Shown: piece after piece, positions 12,297 to 25,449 of the stretch
Numbering within the stretch: position 1 is the stretch's first letter
Layout: each line of letters starts with the position of its first letter
DNA from: Chiua virens
Lineage: Eukaryota > Basidiomycota > Agaricomycetes > Boletales > Boletaceae
Direction of reading: 5' to 3'
Length of the DNA stretch: 64,000 nt
NCBI GenBank assembly: GCA_019787685.1
Contig: JAHNUO010000006.1
Span: 1,550,001 to 1,614,000 of the forward strand
Notes under the pieces: model-generated
Told to the model about the DNA's origin: nothing
Databases searched by the model: none
Seen by the model: the letters and a program-made list of their open reading frames with translations, nothing else
Program-made: the position numbers and the translations under genes

Positions 12297-14201
12297 TTAA
12301 GCATATTCCAAAACCTTTGTGATGATACCGGTACCGACTGAACTTGACGTCAGCCTAGGTCTCGACGGGAAGCATACAGTACTCACTTGTCTTGTTGCCT
12401 TCGCGAAGAGTGAATCTACCCGAAGTAACGCGATTAGACTACTAGCACTGGACTGCTCCAAGATTTAGGGACATACCGGGAGCCCACTTCTGCGGCAACA
12501 TCCGTCTGAAGGGAACAAATCATCTCCACGTTGTCTCCGGGCATGACCTAATGCAACAATTAAAATCAAGCTTCCACTTTTGCGATACGACAAACCATCT
12601 TGTCTTCGGCGTCCTCAGTTCCAGGCGGGAAGGTTAATGATGTGGTGATATCAGCAGTCCGCAGGAAAAGTTGTGGGCGGTAGTTGGACACGAAAGGCGT
12701 GTAGCGTCCGCCTGAACTATGTCAGCACGCAGATAAATAGAAATAAGCTCGCCAACCTTCGTCTTTAGTAAGAATATAAAGTTGGGCTTGGAATTGCTTG
12801 ACAGCCTTGATTGAACCAGGGAGAGCAATGACTTGACCACGTTTGAGTTGCTCTCGCTTGACGCCGCGAAGTAAAACACCCATATTGTCTCCGGCTTCAC
12901 CCTACCAGCATTGAATGAGGATCGCTTGATATGGTCAGGGAGTAAGGAATGCTTACTCTGTCCAGTTCCTTGTGGAACATTTCTGTTGGGTGCAATTTAG
13001 TATGTTGATGAGTACGAACGTCAGCATGCTAACCAATACCGGTCAAAGTGGTCTTGAGTGGTGCGTCAAGACCAACAACTTCCACTTCTTCACCCTTGGT
13101 GATCACACCACGCTCGGCCTAACGAGTGCTCAGTCAGTAAACTACGTGAGTGTATGAATGTTACTCACGCGACCGGTAGCTACAGTACCGCGGCCAGAAA
13201 TGGAGAACACATCTTCAACAGGCATGAGGAAAGGTTTATCGAGGTCACCTTTGTTGGATGAGGAGCTTTCTTCGACGACAGATACAGGAAAGACATACGA
13301 GGAGGGACATCGAGCCAAGTGTCGCAGGCTTGTACGAGTTCAAGGATTTTATTTTTACCAATGTCATCGTCTCGACCTTCAAGAGCGGCCAAAGCTGAAC
13401 CCATGATAATGGGAGTGTTTTCGCCATCGAAATTATAAGTGGCAAGTAGGTCGCGCATCTCCATATCGACGAGTTCCAACATTTCTGCGTCAGGAACCAT
13501 GTCGACCTTGTTGATGAAAACAACAAGTTTTTTAATGCCGACTTGACGAGCAAGTAGAAGATGCTCGCGAGTCTGAGGCATCTGACCGTCGGTAGCGGAG
13601 ACCACGATGATACCCCCGTCCATTTGGGCAGCACCGGTAATCATGTTCTTGATGTCTAGCAAGACATATGAGTGGTAGTGAGGTAGGAGACACGAAAAGC
13701 GCACAGTCAGCATGACCGGGACAGTCGACGTGGGCGTAGTGACGGGCTTTCGACTCGTATTCCACATGGGCCGAATTGATTGTGATACCACGAGCCTTTT
13801 CCTCGGGAGCCTTGTCGATCTGAGAGTAGTCAGTGAACTTGGCGGAGCCCGCGTCTGCGAGAACTTTGGTGATGGCGGCAGTGAGGGTGGTCTTTCCGTG
13901 GTCGACATGGCCTGCAGACGCGTCAAGACGCGTCGGGGAAGAGGAAATAGACATTATTACCAATGGTTCCGATGTTCATGTGGGGCTTGGAACGAGAAAA
14001 TTTTGTCGCAACGTCAGCATACCGACGTCGACCCACTAATGGAGAGTAAGGAGAGAGTAGAAACAAGAGAAATGACATACCAAAAGGGAACGCCTGAAAC
14101 TGAGAAGGGATGCATGTTGTCGTACGGCAACGAGGAGAGAGCCTCAGAGAAGAGGCAGCTCGTGAAGAACAGACGATTCTCTGCGCTGCCAAACGAAACA
14201 T
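12297..14201 (-). CDS. TUF1: Mitochondrial translation elongation factor Tu
   Basis: GTPase delivering aminoacyl-tRNA to the mitochondrial ribosome. Twelve exons run 14201 to 12297 and encode 450 residues without a frame break. An Arg/Ser-rich presequence ([20 protein letters not shown]) precedes [10 protein letters not shown]. The GTP-binding motifs follow: G1 HVDHGKTT, G2 region [11 protein letters not shown]3 DCPGHADY, G4 NKVDMV and G5 GSALAALEG. The domain 2 and 3 blocks [36 protein letters not shown] and [13 protein letters not shown] are all visible. Introns are 45-61 nt; exons of 26 and 29 nt (12957-12982, 12387-12415) are small but required. The start is 43 bp from the PEX14 start on the opposite strand. 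Confidence 0.95.
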
Positions 14202-14244
14202 GATCAAGTAGAAAATGAGCGGAGTGTGAATCGAGTGGCTCTCT
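14202..14244. promoter_or_regulatory. 43 bp divergent promoter, TUF1 / PEX14
   Basis: The two start codons are 43 bases apart, the tightest divergent pair in the window. The leaders or promoters must overlap the opposing gene's first exon. Confidence 0.5.
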
Positions 14245-15206
14245 ATGGACAGACAGGATCTTATAAAAAACGCGGTCTCATTCTTGCAAGATCCAAACGT
14301 ACGTTTCTTTTCCCCTTCATTCGACCCACACTCACACAAACTAGTCGCAGAATGCACCCATACACCAGCGCATCAAGTTTCTCGAAGCAAAGGGTCTGTC
14401 CGGTCCAGAGATCGACCAGGCAATGCGACTCGCCGCCCCACCTCTCCCTGTCTATGGTCCTGCTCCATACCAACAACAGTGGGACTGGCGTGACTATTTC
14501 GTGCGTCTTGCTTTCTCCTCTCTTCCACCTCAAGTTCATCCCTTGCAGATCACAGCCGTCTTATCTGGCACCGTAGCTTACGGTGCCATATCCCTCTTCA
14601 AGAAGTACCTTCTCCCCCATCTGAAGCCCCCGACTGCCACTGCTTACGAGCAAGACCGTGATGCCCTCACTGCCCAGTTTGATGCCGCAGAGACACTTTT
14701 AAAGGAGATTCAGGCAGAAACAGCCGCCGTGCGAGCAGCAGTCGACGAACAAAGAGAACAGGTCGATAAAGCTTCCAAAGACGTCCAGGCAGTCGTCGTC
14801 GAGATGCGCCAGGGTGAGGCGAAAACAAGGGATGAAATGCGCGAAATTCGTGACGAGATCGAAAATGTTAGAGATATGTTACCCAAGGTAGTAACCGTTT
14901 TTCCTGCCGTCCCGCCTTCTGACTAACACCTTCAAGATGATCGAGAAGAACAAGGAAGCTCAGACACAGTCCCTCGCAGAACTCCAACAGGAACTCAAGT
15001 CCCTCAAGGCACTCTTACTTAGTCGTGCTCCGAGTACATTGACAAGTTCTCCCTCTACCCCGATCCCAACTTTGACAGGCAGACCATCCATACCATCTTG
15101 GCAACTCGCCAACTCCACCACCCCATTGCCTACGTCAGAGTCTCCCCATATTGCTTCTAACGGTAAAGGGAAGGAGGTGGATTTCTCGCCAGACGAGCGC
15201 TCGTAA
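14245..15206 (+). CDS. PEX14: Peroxin-14, peroxisomal import docking protein
   Basis: Membrane docking factor for the PEX5 receptor at the peroxisome. Exons are 14245-14298, 14345-14500, 14549-14887 and 14937-15206 (272 residues). The N-terminal PEX5-binding domain reads DLIKNAVSFLQDPN, then APIHQRIKFLEAKGLSGPEI, split by the first intron. A Pro/Tyr-rich linker and WDWRDYF follow, then a hydrophobic membrane segment (ITAVLSGTVAYGAISLFKKY), a long coiled coil (FDAAETLLKEIQAETAAVRA) and a Ser/Thr/Pro-rich tail. The second exon could also begin six bases later (14351); both acceptors keep frame. Identification is strong from the N-terminal domain and architecture. Confidence 0.92.
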
Positions 15207-15319
15207 TCTATTTGTCCTGTTGTTCGATAGTACTTGGTTAGACTTTGAAAGCGCTCATCCACCGAAACATATGTAAAGCCCATATATTAGTTGGCAACGT
15301 CGTGTCACTCCAACTCCGA

Positions 15320-18238
15320 ATGTTCTCCCATCTCCGTCAAGCAGTCGAGAGTCTCGCTCAGGAAAACCCCTTGTCTGCAGATGTCCGGAGTCAGTCACCA
15401 GATCCTTTGCGCCAGTCCTCAGCCCAGTTGGCTGAGAGCGCTCTCCCGAACCTTCGCAAGTCTATAACTGCCCAACGGAACACCGGAAACCCTAGGGCCC
15501 GCTCTGCAAGCCCTGGCCCTTCGTCATCTGCGAGGAGTCCAAGTGATTTTGGCTTGCGCAAGACTACTCTAGAGGAGCGCTTGCGTGCATCCTTTGCCGC
15601 ATCTGAATCTTCAGGAGGCAGCACCCCGAACCCATCGACAAGCAATCCGTCTACCCCTTCGAGTCATCCCGTCCCTGTTACCGAGCATCCACTGTCACCC
15701 GCCCCAACACCACCACCGGATACCCCAAGTCTTCCGACAACCTCCGCTTCCTCTGCTGTCGATACCCTCGAAGGCTCCAAAGACAATTATGATGCTTCCG
15801 CTCCCTCACAGGAATCAAACGATGCACCATCGAGCGAAACGCCTCCGTCTACCGACCCCCAGGGTCTCGATAACTCAGCTACTGTGAACACGGCAGACAA
15901 TATGCAGATAGAGTCGACCGCCGATTCGTCTATGCCGGTGCAAGGGATCCCACAGGTAACGGATGCAGAGCCCCGACCTGATGTACAACCATCCATGCAG
16001 ACGTTGCCCATTGCCGCAGACTCTCCTGCGGAAGAGAGTGCGGAGGCAGAGCCTGAACCTACGATAACTGATGGGCCGAGTGGTGTAGGTCTCGAGGCGC
16101 TTCAAGAGCGCCTCAAACTGGTGGAACAAAGATTTACAGGTAAGGTTTCATATCTTGCGCAATTGGGCTAGCATTAACATTGGGTGCACCAGATGTATCC
16201 ATCGCGTTTAAGAAGCTCCAAGCTGAAAGACAAGAAATAGATAGCATTATCACTGAGCTGACTCCGCTAGAAAGCTCAAAGGACGTTGCAGCCTTGCGCG
16301 AATACCTTGTCAGTGTCAGTATGAAGGTCGAGGTAAGTAGGATTTCCAAATACAATGGATCTCGTAACAATCTTTCCTTCAGTTTGGGCAAGATGAATTA
16401 CAGCGACTTAATGGGAAGCTCACACGTACGCTCATTGTCCTCGTTTCTCGTCGTCCCTATGACATGACTTCACAGGACAGGAGGAACGATTGGAGGAACT
16501 CCGGGACACTCACCGACTGGAGACTGCGTCACATTCGGATCAGATTGAAGGATTGCGGAAACAATTGAGGGAGGCTGAAGCCCTCATCGCTGCATCGCAA
16601 TATACAGCTTCACAGACGGAAGAGAACAACGCTATGCGGACTTCGGAGATCGATAACCTCCGTGCCGAAGTTTCCAAGGTCAACGAGCTCGCAAAAGAGG
16701 AGGAGGAGAAGAGAGTCAAAGCCATAACTTTACTCAAAACCGTAAGGCAAAAATTGGTGAAGGCAGAGAAGGAGAGAGACGACGCATCGCGGGAGCTGAA
16801 TGAAGCGAGAAACAAGAACATGGGGGAGAAGGAGAAGGACCGTGCTGAGCGAGCCAATCTGGAATGGGAAATCGATGTGGCCAATGCTGGACGCGAGAAA
16901 GCGATCATTGAGCTGCGGGCGCAATTCGACAGGGATATTGCCCTTGTAAAGGAACGTGCGGAAAGGGACATGCAGGCCGCAAGAAAGCAGTTTGAGACCG
17001 AGACAAACACGCTCAAGGTAATGAATGTGCAATCATGTTGATTATTACTGCTGATGACCACCCAGGTTTCCCATTCGGCAGAACTTTCCTCCCAAAAATC
17101 ACGTATAAGCATGCTCGAGAACTCGGTGGCCAATCTCACTAGCGAAAATAGATCGTTCTTCGAGCAACTGGAGCTACGACAGGCTGAGCTCGAGTCTTCT
17201 CAGTACCATGCAGACTCGCTGCAAGCCCAGAATACAGAACTTCAATTCCAACTCAAAGAATTACAGGAGCGAATTGCTTTACTCGACGATGAAGTCGGGG
17301 AACTTCGAGGGGAGCACGAGATGAGATCACAGGTCCCTAGTGCTTCTGCGGAGGAGATTTCACAGGTAGTTTCCTCAGTGGAACTTAGATACGAGGCGAA
17401 GCTCTCGGAATTCAAGAAGACAATAGCCACCATCGAGAAAGAGCGTACGGAAGCCGAAGCAAACTGGAGCCGCAAGCTCATGGAAAAGACCAAGGAGACA
17501 GAGGAATTGAAACATATGCTTCAGTCTTCTACTCGATTGCGCGAGCAGGACGAAAATGCCACTGAGGCGCTGAAGGCTGAGATCGAGAAGCTCCAAACTG
17601 GGACTCGATCTCAACAAGCTCGACTGTACGAACTGCAGACTCATATAGATGCCTTCAAGGATGCTGAGGTGAGTCTACCCATTCCAAAGTAGCTTCTTGC
17701 CGATTTATCCTTGTGACATAGGGGACTCTACAACGGCGCCTCTCGGAAACCGCAGCACGAGGTGATGACAGTGAGAAACAATTTGAAGAGAGCAAATCCC
17801 GAGAATCTCAATTGCGTTCGCAAAATAAAGTATGATTACGATATTCCACTTTCCGGAATCACTTCACTCAACGAGAGACAGACTCTTAGAGATGAGCTTA
17901 GAAAAGTCCAGAATTCAGTTGCCGTTCTGGAAAGGCAGCGCCATCCGGGTGCAGGATATTGGACATCACGATCTGAAGCCACAGACTCACGTACATCAAT
18001 TTCCTCGACCCCAGACGCGCCTTCTTCTTCGCTCCCTGTGGCCGAAGATATTAATTATGAATATTTGCGGAATGTCATTCTTCAATTCCTAGAACACAAG
18101 GAGATGAGAGTAAGTGTTTGGGTTCAAGTAACTTGGCATATGGATGACAGATATCCCTAGCCAAACCTCGTACGGGTGCTTTCGACTATTTTGCGGTTCA
18201 CTCCCCAAGAGACACGACGACTGATGTCCAAAGTATGA
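15320..18238 (+). CDS. GRIP-domain golgin (Imh1/golgin-245 type)
   Basis: Long coiled-coil tether of the trans-Golgi. Eight exons (15320-16139, 16193-16332, 16383-16425, 16476-17017, 17066-17668, 17722-17829, 17876-18109, 18161-18238) encode 855 residues. The N-terminus MFSHLRQAVESLAQE is followed by a Ser/Pro/Thr-rich disordered third, then about 500 residues of heptad-rich coiled coil. The C-terminal domain starts INYEYLRNVILQFLEHKEMR and continues PNLVRVLSTILRFTPQETRR after the last intron. It includes the Tyr that contacts Arl1 in GRIP domains. The last acceptor (18160) was chosen because it alone gives this conserved continuation. A GRAB-type (Rud3) assignment is the main alternative. 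Confidence 0.85.
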
Positions 18239-18462
18239 ATAAGTCGTACCATCCTTGTAACCATACTACGCGACTTTTGGGACTGTCAATGTATCGCGTT
18301 ATAACCTTGAGTCACGGCACTGCTACTCTGAACTTTCATTAAATTATTGTGCAAGGGAATGCTCAATGTGACCATGCACTGAGAATATTAATGGTAAATA
18401 CGACTACAGTCTGAGAGTACTCTGCTTGAACAAGACACATAGTTTGTAACGATACATCCGAC

Positions 18463-21400
18463 ATGTCCCTGGCGAGTTTGACACAAAACTCATATCAGAG
18501 TGGTATCTCTCCATCTCAGGTGAGGTCCTGGATTAACAACTTACACCTTGGAACCCGTTCCATAACTTCTAATCCATCAACCGCACTTCAAGTGGCTCGA
18601 GCTTTGCAGACTATGGGTGGATAGGGAAACATCAGGCCATGGCTCACCTAACGTTGGTCCTGCAATCAGTGGTGTGCCCAAACCTACTTGTTAGCGAAGA
18701 ATTGATCCATAAAACAGTCGTTGGAATCTCACAGATGCCATTGTCGCGCTATGCAGCAGCTACGATGCCAACCCAACTCTTCTCAACTATCTCAGACACG
18801 CCCTAGGCAGTGGGCTTGTATCAACTGCGAATTTTGTTGCCTCCTTCCTGCGCGCCGCACGATCGTCGCAGCTTCAAAATGGTTCAACGCTCGATGTACT
18901 CTGTCGGACAGCACTTGATGTCCATTACGCGTCTGGAATGCCACCTTTGGGCTCCATTCTCCCCTCTGCAAGTTCGCAAACTACAATACTGGCGATCGCA
19001 AACGACTCCTTGGCTTTCCTTCGTCAGGCCTATTCCCTCCCGCCTTCGGGTTTCCACACCCTCTCGACGACCGCTTCAGAGCTAATCACGCTGATGCTGC
19101 CCTGCGTTCCTGATGTTTTGCAAATGTCGACAACCCAAGCCATGCTATGTTTTGGAGACGCCAATGACTTGCTGCATTCCGTGCGACTCTCTCCCGAGGT
19201 CCGTCAAGTGCTTGAGACGTTCGTATTCTCCTTGAGTCTCTTGATCGGAGACGATGCCAAGGTTGCTCGCGAGGCGCAGGTCATCCATTCCCAAATTGCC
19301 CTCGGGAAGAGCGACATGCTGGGTTCGAACCTCGAAGCTGATTTTATCTCTTGCAGGTCTGCTGCTACAGTCCCTCGTAAGTCATTGTCTCACTTCACTG
19401 CTTTGGCTTCTAACATGCTGCAAGATTGCATCCCGCGCGAGCGACTATGGGGCCGGTAGTGGTTTACAGGCTGTGGCGCTGCTTACAGGATTGATGCGAT
19501 GGACGTCTTTGGCTCCGAATGTCTTTTATACTCAATGCTTTTGGCGTCCATGACGTGTGTCGCGCAGAGTTCACCGAAAGGTATCCATGACGGATCTTTT
19601 TTCATGTGGAGAGCGTTTGTCCTTGGCCGCGTAAGTTGTCCCTCCGTACACACATCCTCTTATGCTAACCTCAGGGCTTGCAGCTGCCTCGTCTCTTGCA
19701 CACGTTTGAAAGGGAGTTGGAAGGCCATGGCGCGATGGAGGCGGACTGGGTATGTCATCCTCCACTCGGTGGGTTACCATTACTCATATTTGTGCAGCGA
19801 TCTGCGATGCATGCGGCAACCTCAAGTGTGCTTCAACGCTCCGACTTGCTGTCACGGTGCGATCATGTCCAGGCACAGGCCAGGAATAGGGAATCGAGTG
19901 AAGAAGAGACTGCCGGGTTCGGGGGTCCCACCTCTGAAGTGTGGCCATTACTGATGCTTGTTTCAGGCCAAGTTCATTCATCAGAGATCTGTTGCAACAA
20001 CTTCACGCAGTTGGACTCGTTGACCAGGGCTTTGTATTGACTGCAGATCCAACTCTTGCGAACGATTCTGGGACACGCCTTCAAACCGAAGCTTTTGAGC
20101 ATAATTGTACACTTGAGGTGCGGGACTCACCATCTGCGCAGCACCTCAGCTAACGTCCACTTCGCAGAGCTACCTCGAATCAAAACTCACAATGGAACTC
20201 AGCGAGGAAGACACAAAGACATTGTTATATCGCATTCGTTCGGAACCAGGGAGTCACCACTTCTTTGCTCAAGTAGTTCATAAAGTGAGTGACTGAGAAT
20301 TCAACTCTTGCGCTTCGGGAAATGCATTAATGAATAATCACAGCGTTTTACATCCCATTCAAAATCCGGAAATTTAGAAGTTCTGAGTCATCTCACCAAG
20401 ATCTTGTATGCACATGATTTCGCCCTTGATATCTTGTCTCTCCACCTAAAAATTACGGACCTCGTGTTCGAGGCGCTGGAATTACTTCACGAGTACGACT
20501 GTGAAACTATTGGTACGTGTATTTACCCAGTCATAGGTGAATGTCGGCTGAATTGCACAAAGGTGATCCACAAACGGCCGTTAGCCATCTAGGGGATGTC
20601 GTGCTATTCATCCAGATGGTTTTAACCAAGTTTCAGGTTAGTCTATCCGCAACGCTCCTCAATAGTACCTAGAATAATTTCTCCCAGATTTCGGCACCTT
20701 CGCTCAGACGAAATGGTAAAGTGCTAAGCACGGAGATCCTACGATCCTCACGAGTCTATCATGCGGAGGACCTCCCATTAGATGTAAGATCGGTTTTTGC
20801 CGGATGGTTCAAAGCTATATTCGATAGCAGCAGCGAAGGTATCGATGATACTATCCTACGGTAAATTCAAGCAGCCCACTCCCGCATTGGCGTTAACTTG
20901 AGGCTCAGGTCGACGAGACCCGTGACGTTACTCCGAATGTCCCCGACGCTTTTTTCTCAAGCTTGCATCGCACGACAGGAAGGACGTATAGACAACGATG
21001 TCCTCCACAACGGTATTTCGTACTTCCTCGGTCCTCTCCTCAACTGGACTCTCGTGGGAGTTATTCATGCAATGCTCTTCGAAGTCCAGCAACGTGGGTA
21101 AGTTTTCATCTCAAATTCTCCTTCGCCTGCTCGAACAACGAGGATGTAGGTTCAACACCCCTGTCCAACTTGAAGTCTTGCAGAGCTTGTTATTGGCATC
21201 AACATGCCCTCATGTGATCCTTCGTCTCTGCAGTCCGAATGTTCTGAGAGTTTTCTCTGGAAAGCGTATACAGCTCGTGGTGTCGAGTGTCCATTACGAC
21301 ATTCATGCTATAAGATCCGTTGCACTACGGACATTGTCTGTCAAAAAGGAGGGTGAGAACATCTCGTGCCCTGATTTAATTTGTTTTGACCGCTTTTGTG

Positions 21401-22007
21401 ACTAGGAAACAGTCAAGGGCAAGCGCTGGATGACCCTGGAACGTCGCCGCCAGATGCGTTCTTGAGTTTTCCTCGGCAGGAGATCCGTGATGCATTTGCG
21501 TTGGCACGACAACACAAAGCCCCGCGCATTGATGTGGGCCGCTGCCTCACCATCACGACGCCCACGAAATTCCTGATGCTTCTCTGGACTGAGCTGTGCG
21601 TGGCAGCGAACCTTGGGGAAACGGAGACGTGTCGCCGAGTCATGACCTTCGTGCTCGTGGTGCCACGCTCTGGTGTGCCACCACTTCTCCCTCTCTTCAC
21701 ATACAACGTTCTCCCCCAGTTGATTGCCACGGTCGATCAGCAAGGAGGGGACACGAGTGTCATCACGGAACTTTTGGCTACGATCATCGCTGGTGCACTC
21801 TCTATTGCCCTTCATCTCGAATGGGCGATGCAGACCATGTGCAATGAGCACGCTACGCTGTTGGGCCAAGCAAGTGCCGTAATGGCGAGAAAATTAGCTG
21901 CGGACCTTCGTGCACGAAAGGCGACGTCGAGTACGAGCAAAACCATTCTTGAACGTCTAGGCACATCATCTCCATTTGCTGCGAATTTTCCAGTATTTAT
22001 GACGTGA
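18463..22007 (+). CDS. Mediator complex subunit 5 (Med5/Nut1)-like, compensating frame breaks
   Basis: Predicted tail-module subunit of the RNA polymerase II Mediator. Fourteen exons were rebuilt. It starts MSLASLTQNSYQSGISPSQ and joins to WLELCRLWVDRE after a 73 nt intron (18520-18592). Long helical text follows (IVALCSSYDANPTLLNYL, ASFLRAARSSQL, RDLLQQLHAVGLVDQGF, DFALDILSLHLKITDLV), and the last exon is 21406-22007. Conserved text shifts by one extra base near 19355 (DFISC, then GLLLQSL) and by one missing base near 19533 (FYTQ, then LLASM), so the net frame is restored over 954 residues. Family assignment is from remembered basidiomycete Med5 patterns; location and exon structure are firmer than the name. 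Confidence 0.68.
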
Positions 22008-22284
22008 TATGAAATAAGTCTACTACATGATACTTAGGGTTGTGTATATCGAAAGAACACCGTGTCTCGCAAATTCTCACATTATCTCATACTGTAGGGG
22101 CAGGTGGAGCTGCCAGCAGCCTTGTCAGCCAAAGCTACCATAGTTTTGAACGAAGACGTACGGCAACAGGCATTTTCCGCTGGATCGCAGTTCTGGTCTG
22201 CAGGGCAGACGATGAGACAAGATGAATCTGTAGACATCTAGTAGACCAATCAATGAATCATTGATGCATCTGTATCAAGGCCCA

Positions 22285-23814
22285 TTACCTACGAACCTTC
22301 AATTGATCCTCGGGTATCACATGGGGACTTGGCAGATGGTATTCAGGTTGGATGGTACTGGAATGGATGCCATGATGATGCAATGCTTTTCGGATCTCCG
22401 AAGCTACCGGCATAAACTCATGATCACGGGAGGCCATCACATGCACGGATGCGACGATCTTGGTTTCAGAGAGTTGCCAGACATGCAGTTCGTGGACCGA
22501 AAGCACGCCTTTGACGTTTAAAATGGACGCCCGCACTTCATCTAGGGAGATGCATGTCGGGACACCCTGCAACAGAATGAAGGATGCGCTCCGAACTTGA
22601 GGCGGTGCCAAAAAAATCAGTCCTTTGTCGACGGAATGAATTGAGGCCAACGTACCCAACGGCAGTGCAGAAGAAAATATGATCACAGTGATTACGAGAC
22701 TGATGACCGGATCGAAGTAAAACTTGTATTCCCAGGTTGTAAGCCAGATGACGAGGCCGGTGGCGATGACGCCAACGTTTCCTAGCGCATCACCCAAGAC
22801 GTGTAGTACCAGGGCTTGCATGTTCATCGACCCGTGCGCGTGACCTTGGCCATGTGCGCGGCCATCGTGTTCCGCGGACATCCGAGAGAATTGAGTGCCT
22901 TCGGCTAGTCCATCGAGGAGAGGGGTTTCTTCATCGATCGAAACCGTGCTTTCCTGTTGCCGTAACGTTGGAGAACATGCAATGTCTTGGGCGGTTTGTA
23001 CGAGCGAGGCACGCGTAGCGACAGGGTGTCCATACAGCGACGAGTAAGACGTAGAGCGGTTTCGGGAAGCGACAATAGCATCGTTATTGTTTTGAGTATC
23101 TATGCTGGCAGGGCGGGATGACGGAGCACTGCCTTTGGGCTCGTGCTTGTGACCGTGTTCTGTGACAAATGATGTTACGTTGATCATGAGGTGGCAACCA
23201 TGGGCTTGCCTACCTTGGAAGAGAAATAGGCCGACAATATTGGATGCCAAGCCGAAAGATCCGACTATGACTATCAGTTGGGGGTTTGAGATCTCTGCGA
23301 AATTTGAGCGGCGGACTTTTGGAGCACAAGGAAACGGAGCACACCAGGGGTGCTGAAGAAGCGTTCCAGAGCCTCCATCGTGATCGAGAAGCACAGTGCC
23401 AGCAGGAAAACACCATTTATCAGAGCGGCAAGGATCTCGGCCCTCTGCCACCCGTAGGAGTAACGGGAATCATTTGCGGCTTGGCTAGAGAGCTGCGTGC
23501 AGAACGGTATGAGTTGCAATAGAATGCCACCAAGTTAATAAACAGACCCTGATAGCATAGAGCGCCACGATCAAGCTCATGACGTCGCTGCGGGAGGGTA
23601 AGTCGTGTCTAGAATTCAGGACTAGTACCAGCACTTACTTGAGCATATGGAAGCTGTCGGCGACTAGAGCAAGTGACCCGACAGCATAACCTACAGAAAT
23701 GAGACGAGGATGGGAACGTAGATGGCACCACATACCTACGATGAGTTCTATGAAGAAGAAAATGACGTCTATGGCTAACAAGAGTGTTATGCGCGCTGAA
23801 CGAGACAACGCCAT
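22285..23814 (-). CDS. Cation diffusion facilitator, vacuolar zinc transporter (Zrc1/Cot1 type)
   Basis: Proton-coupled zinc exporter that loads Zn into vacuole or ER. Seven exons run 23814 to 22285 (404 residues). The start MALSRSARITLLLAIDVIFFF is TM1. TM2 carries the zinc-site DSFHMLND motif (HxxxD), assembled across an intron. YSYGWQRAEILAALING follows. A His-rich cytosolic loop (EHGHKHEP and HGQGHAHGS) precedes TM5 LVLHVLGDALGNVGVI with the second HxxxD. The C-terminal cytosolic domain includes ILLQGVPTCISLDEV and VHELHVWQLSETKIVASVHV. A 60 nt in-frame intron at 22596-22655 was inferred from the family junction LPL-VRSASF. Divergent from eIF3h, 136 bp away. Confidence 0.9.
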
Positions 23815-23950
23815 GGTGTTAGAACGAGTGGAAAAAGTCTGCGCATCAGGTCGGGGGTCGGATGCTCGTTCGGACTGGTAGCTTAGTCAGCGACGATAAC
23901 GTTTCTCCATTGCCAACTGCCTCGAGCCTGTCCAAGACTTTGAAAAAAAA

Positions 23951-25337
23951 ATGAATCCTCCGTCGATGGCTGCAGCGCTGGCTGCGACATTGCCAGCACC
24001 TGCTACTGCACCAGCACCAGCTGCGCCAACATATGAGGCCATTCCTCCGTCCATGTCTACCGCCATTGACATCGAGGCAGAGATACCGCTCACTTGCGTG
24101 CAATTAGATGCTCTGGTACGCCTCGTTTACGCTGTCTTCCTAGCCACCTGCGATCCACTTCTCCCGATCCTCGATGGTTGCTGATGGCGGCGCTGCGGCG
24201 TCCGGAATCGTAGGTTGTTACGAAAATTGTACAGCATGGTCGTGAGGCCCCGTCTGCTTCTGCGCACGGCCTTTTGCTGGGACTCGACTTGGATGGGGTC
24301 CTTGAGGTATCCAACTGTTTTCCATTACCGAATCGCACAAGCGAAGAAGAAGATAAATCGTCAAAGTCTATTGGTGGGTTACCTGTAAACATGTATGTAT
24401 GGATGATCGAACAGCTTTGTGGACGTTAGCACGATATCAGGCGTCGATGTTGCGATCACTCAAGGAGGTGCAGGGAGACGACAACGTTGTCGGATTCTAT
24501 CAAGCGACGGCGCTGGGTGCGTTCTTCAATCAAACGCTGGTAGATACGCAAGCGATACATCAAGAAAGACTAAGACATGGAGGTGTTGTCATTGTACACG
24601 GTAATTTGAATTTGTACCCTGGAGAGATAGAGATTAACGGAGTGGACAGACGTTTCCCAAACGGTGCGAGGGAACGCGTCATTCCGGGCGTTCAGACTGA
24701 CGTCTTCGTTTATGGACGCGTATAAGAAAGGCAATTTCAGTTCATCAAGGTGGGGAGTGGATGCGTTGCACGGGTAGCAGCTGATCGATGGATTATTGTC
24801 TGCAGTCTGATGACGCATCGGTTGATGTTTTCATCCATCCTTGAGGAAGTTCCACTTGGAATTCGTACGAACCCACTGGCGAGCGCGTTTCTGGAGACAT
24901 TGGCGGCGCCGAGATTGTCACCGTACACGTCAGGGCAGCTTGGAGAGCCGGAGAAGGGGACGATCGCGCCGTCGTTTTCGGTGCTGGATGTTGGGCCGTC
25001 GGGGCTTTCGCGGAGCCTGGAGCAGGTGTCAGAGGCCATTGACAATTACAGAACGGAAGACGGGAATGTGGCGTATCTGACCCGGCAGATTGCACGAGAG
25101 AAGCTGCGGGCGGATACGTATGTGGCGAAGCGGAAGGAGGAGAACGTGCAAAGGATATCGCAAGGACTAAGCCCGCTTCCAGAGGAAGATGTGAGCCGGA
25201 TGTTCAAGATTCCAGGAGAGCCGAATCGGCTTGAAAGCATGTTACTGCTTGGGCAGGTGGATGCATATGGGAAGAGCGTTGAAAGTCTTGCTGGAATTGG
25301 ATTGGTAAAAATGTACGCAGCCAGGGGTGAAGTATAA
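23951..25337 (+). CDS. Translation initiation factor eIF3 subunit H
   Basis: MPN-domain subunit of the eIF3 complex. Exons are 23951-24115, 24214-24373, 24430-24600, 24650-24749 and 24806-25337 (375 residues, no frame break). Ala/Pro-rich N-terminus, then IDIEAEIPLTCVQLDALV and the MPN core: VVTKIVQHGREAPSASAHGL, LLGLDLDGVLEVSNCFPLP, SMLRSLKEVQGDDNVVGFYQ and HGGVVIVHDVSQ. The metal-binding JAMM residues are not evident, as expected for the non-catalytic eIF3h type. The C-terminal helical part contains SILEEVPLGIRTNPLASAF and DVGPSGLSRSLEQV. Confidence 0.9.
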
Positions 25338-25449
25338 TTACTAAAAATGGAATTATCTTTTTTGATATTTAAGATGGATGTCTTTGACTTCGTTTCTCGT
25401 TTCTCTTGTGGTATATAACTAATTTACTTGGTCAATCCTTTCTTCCTCA

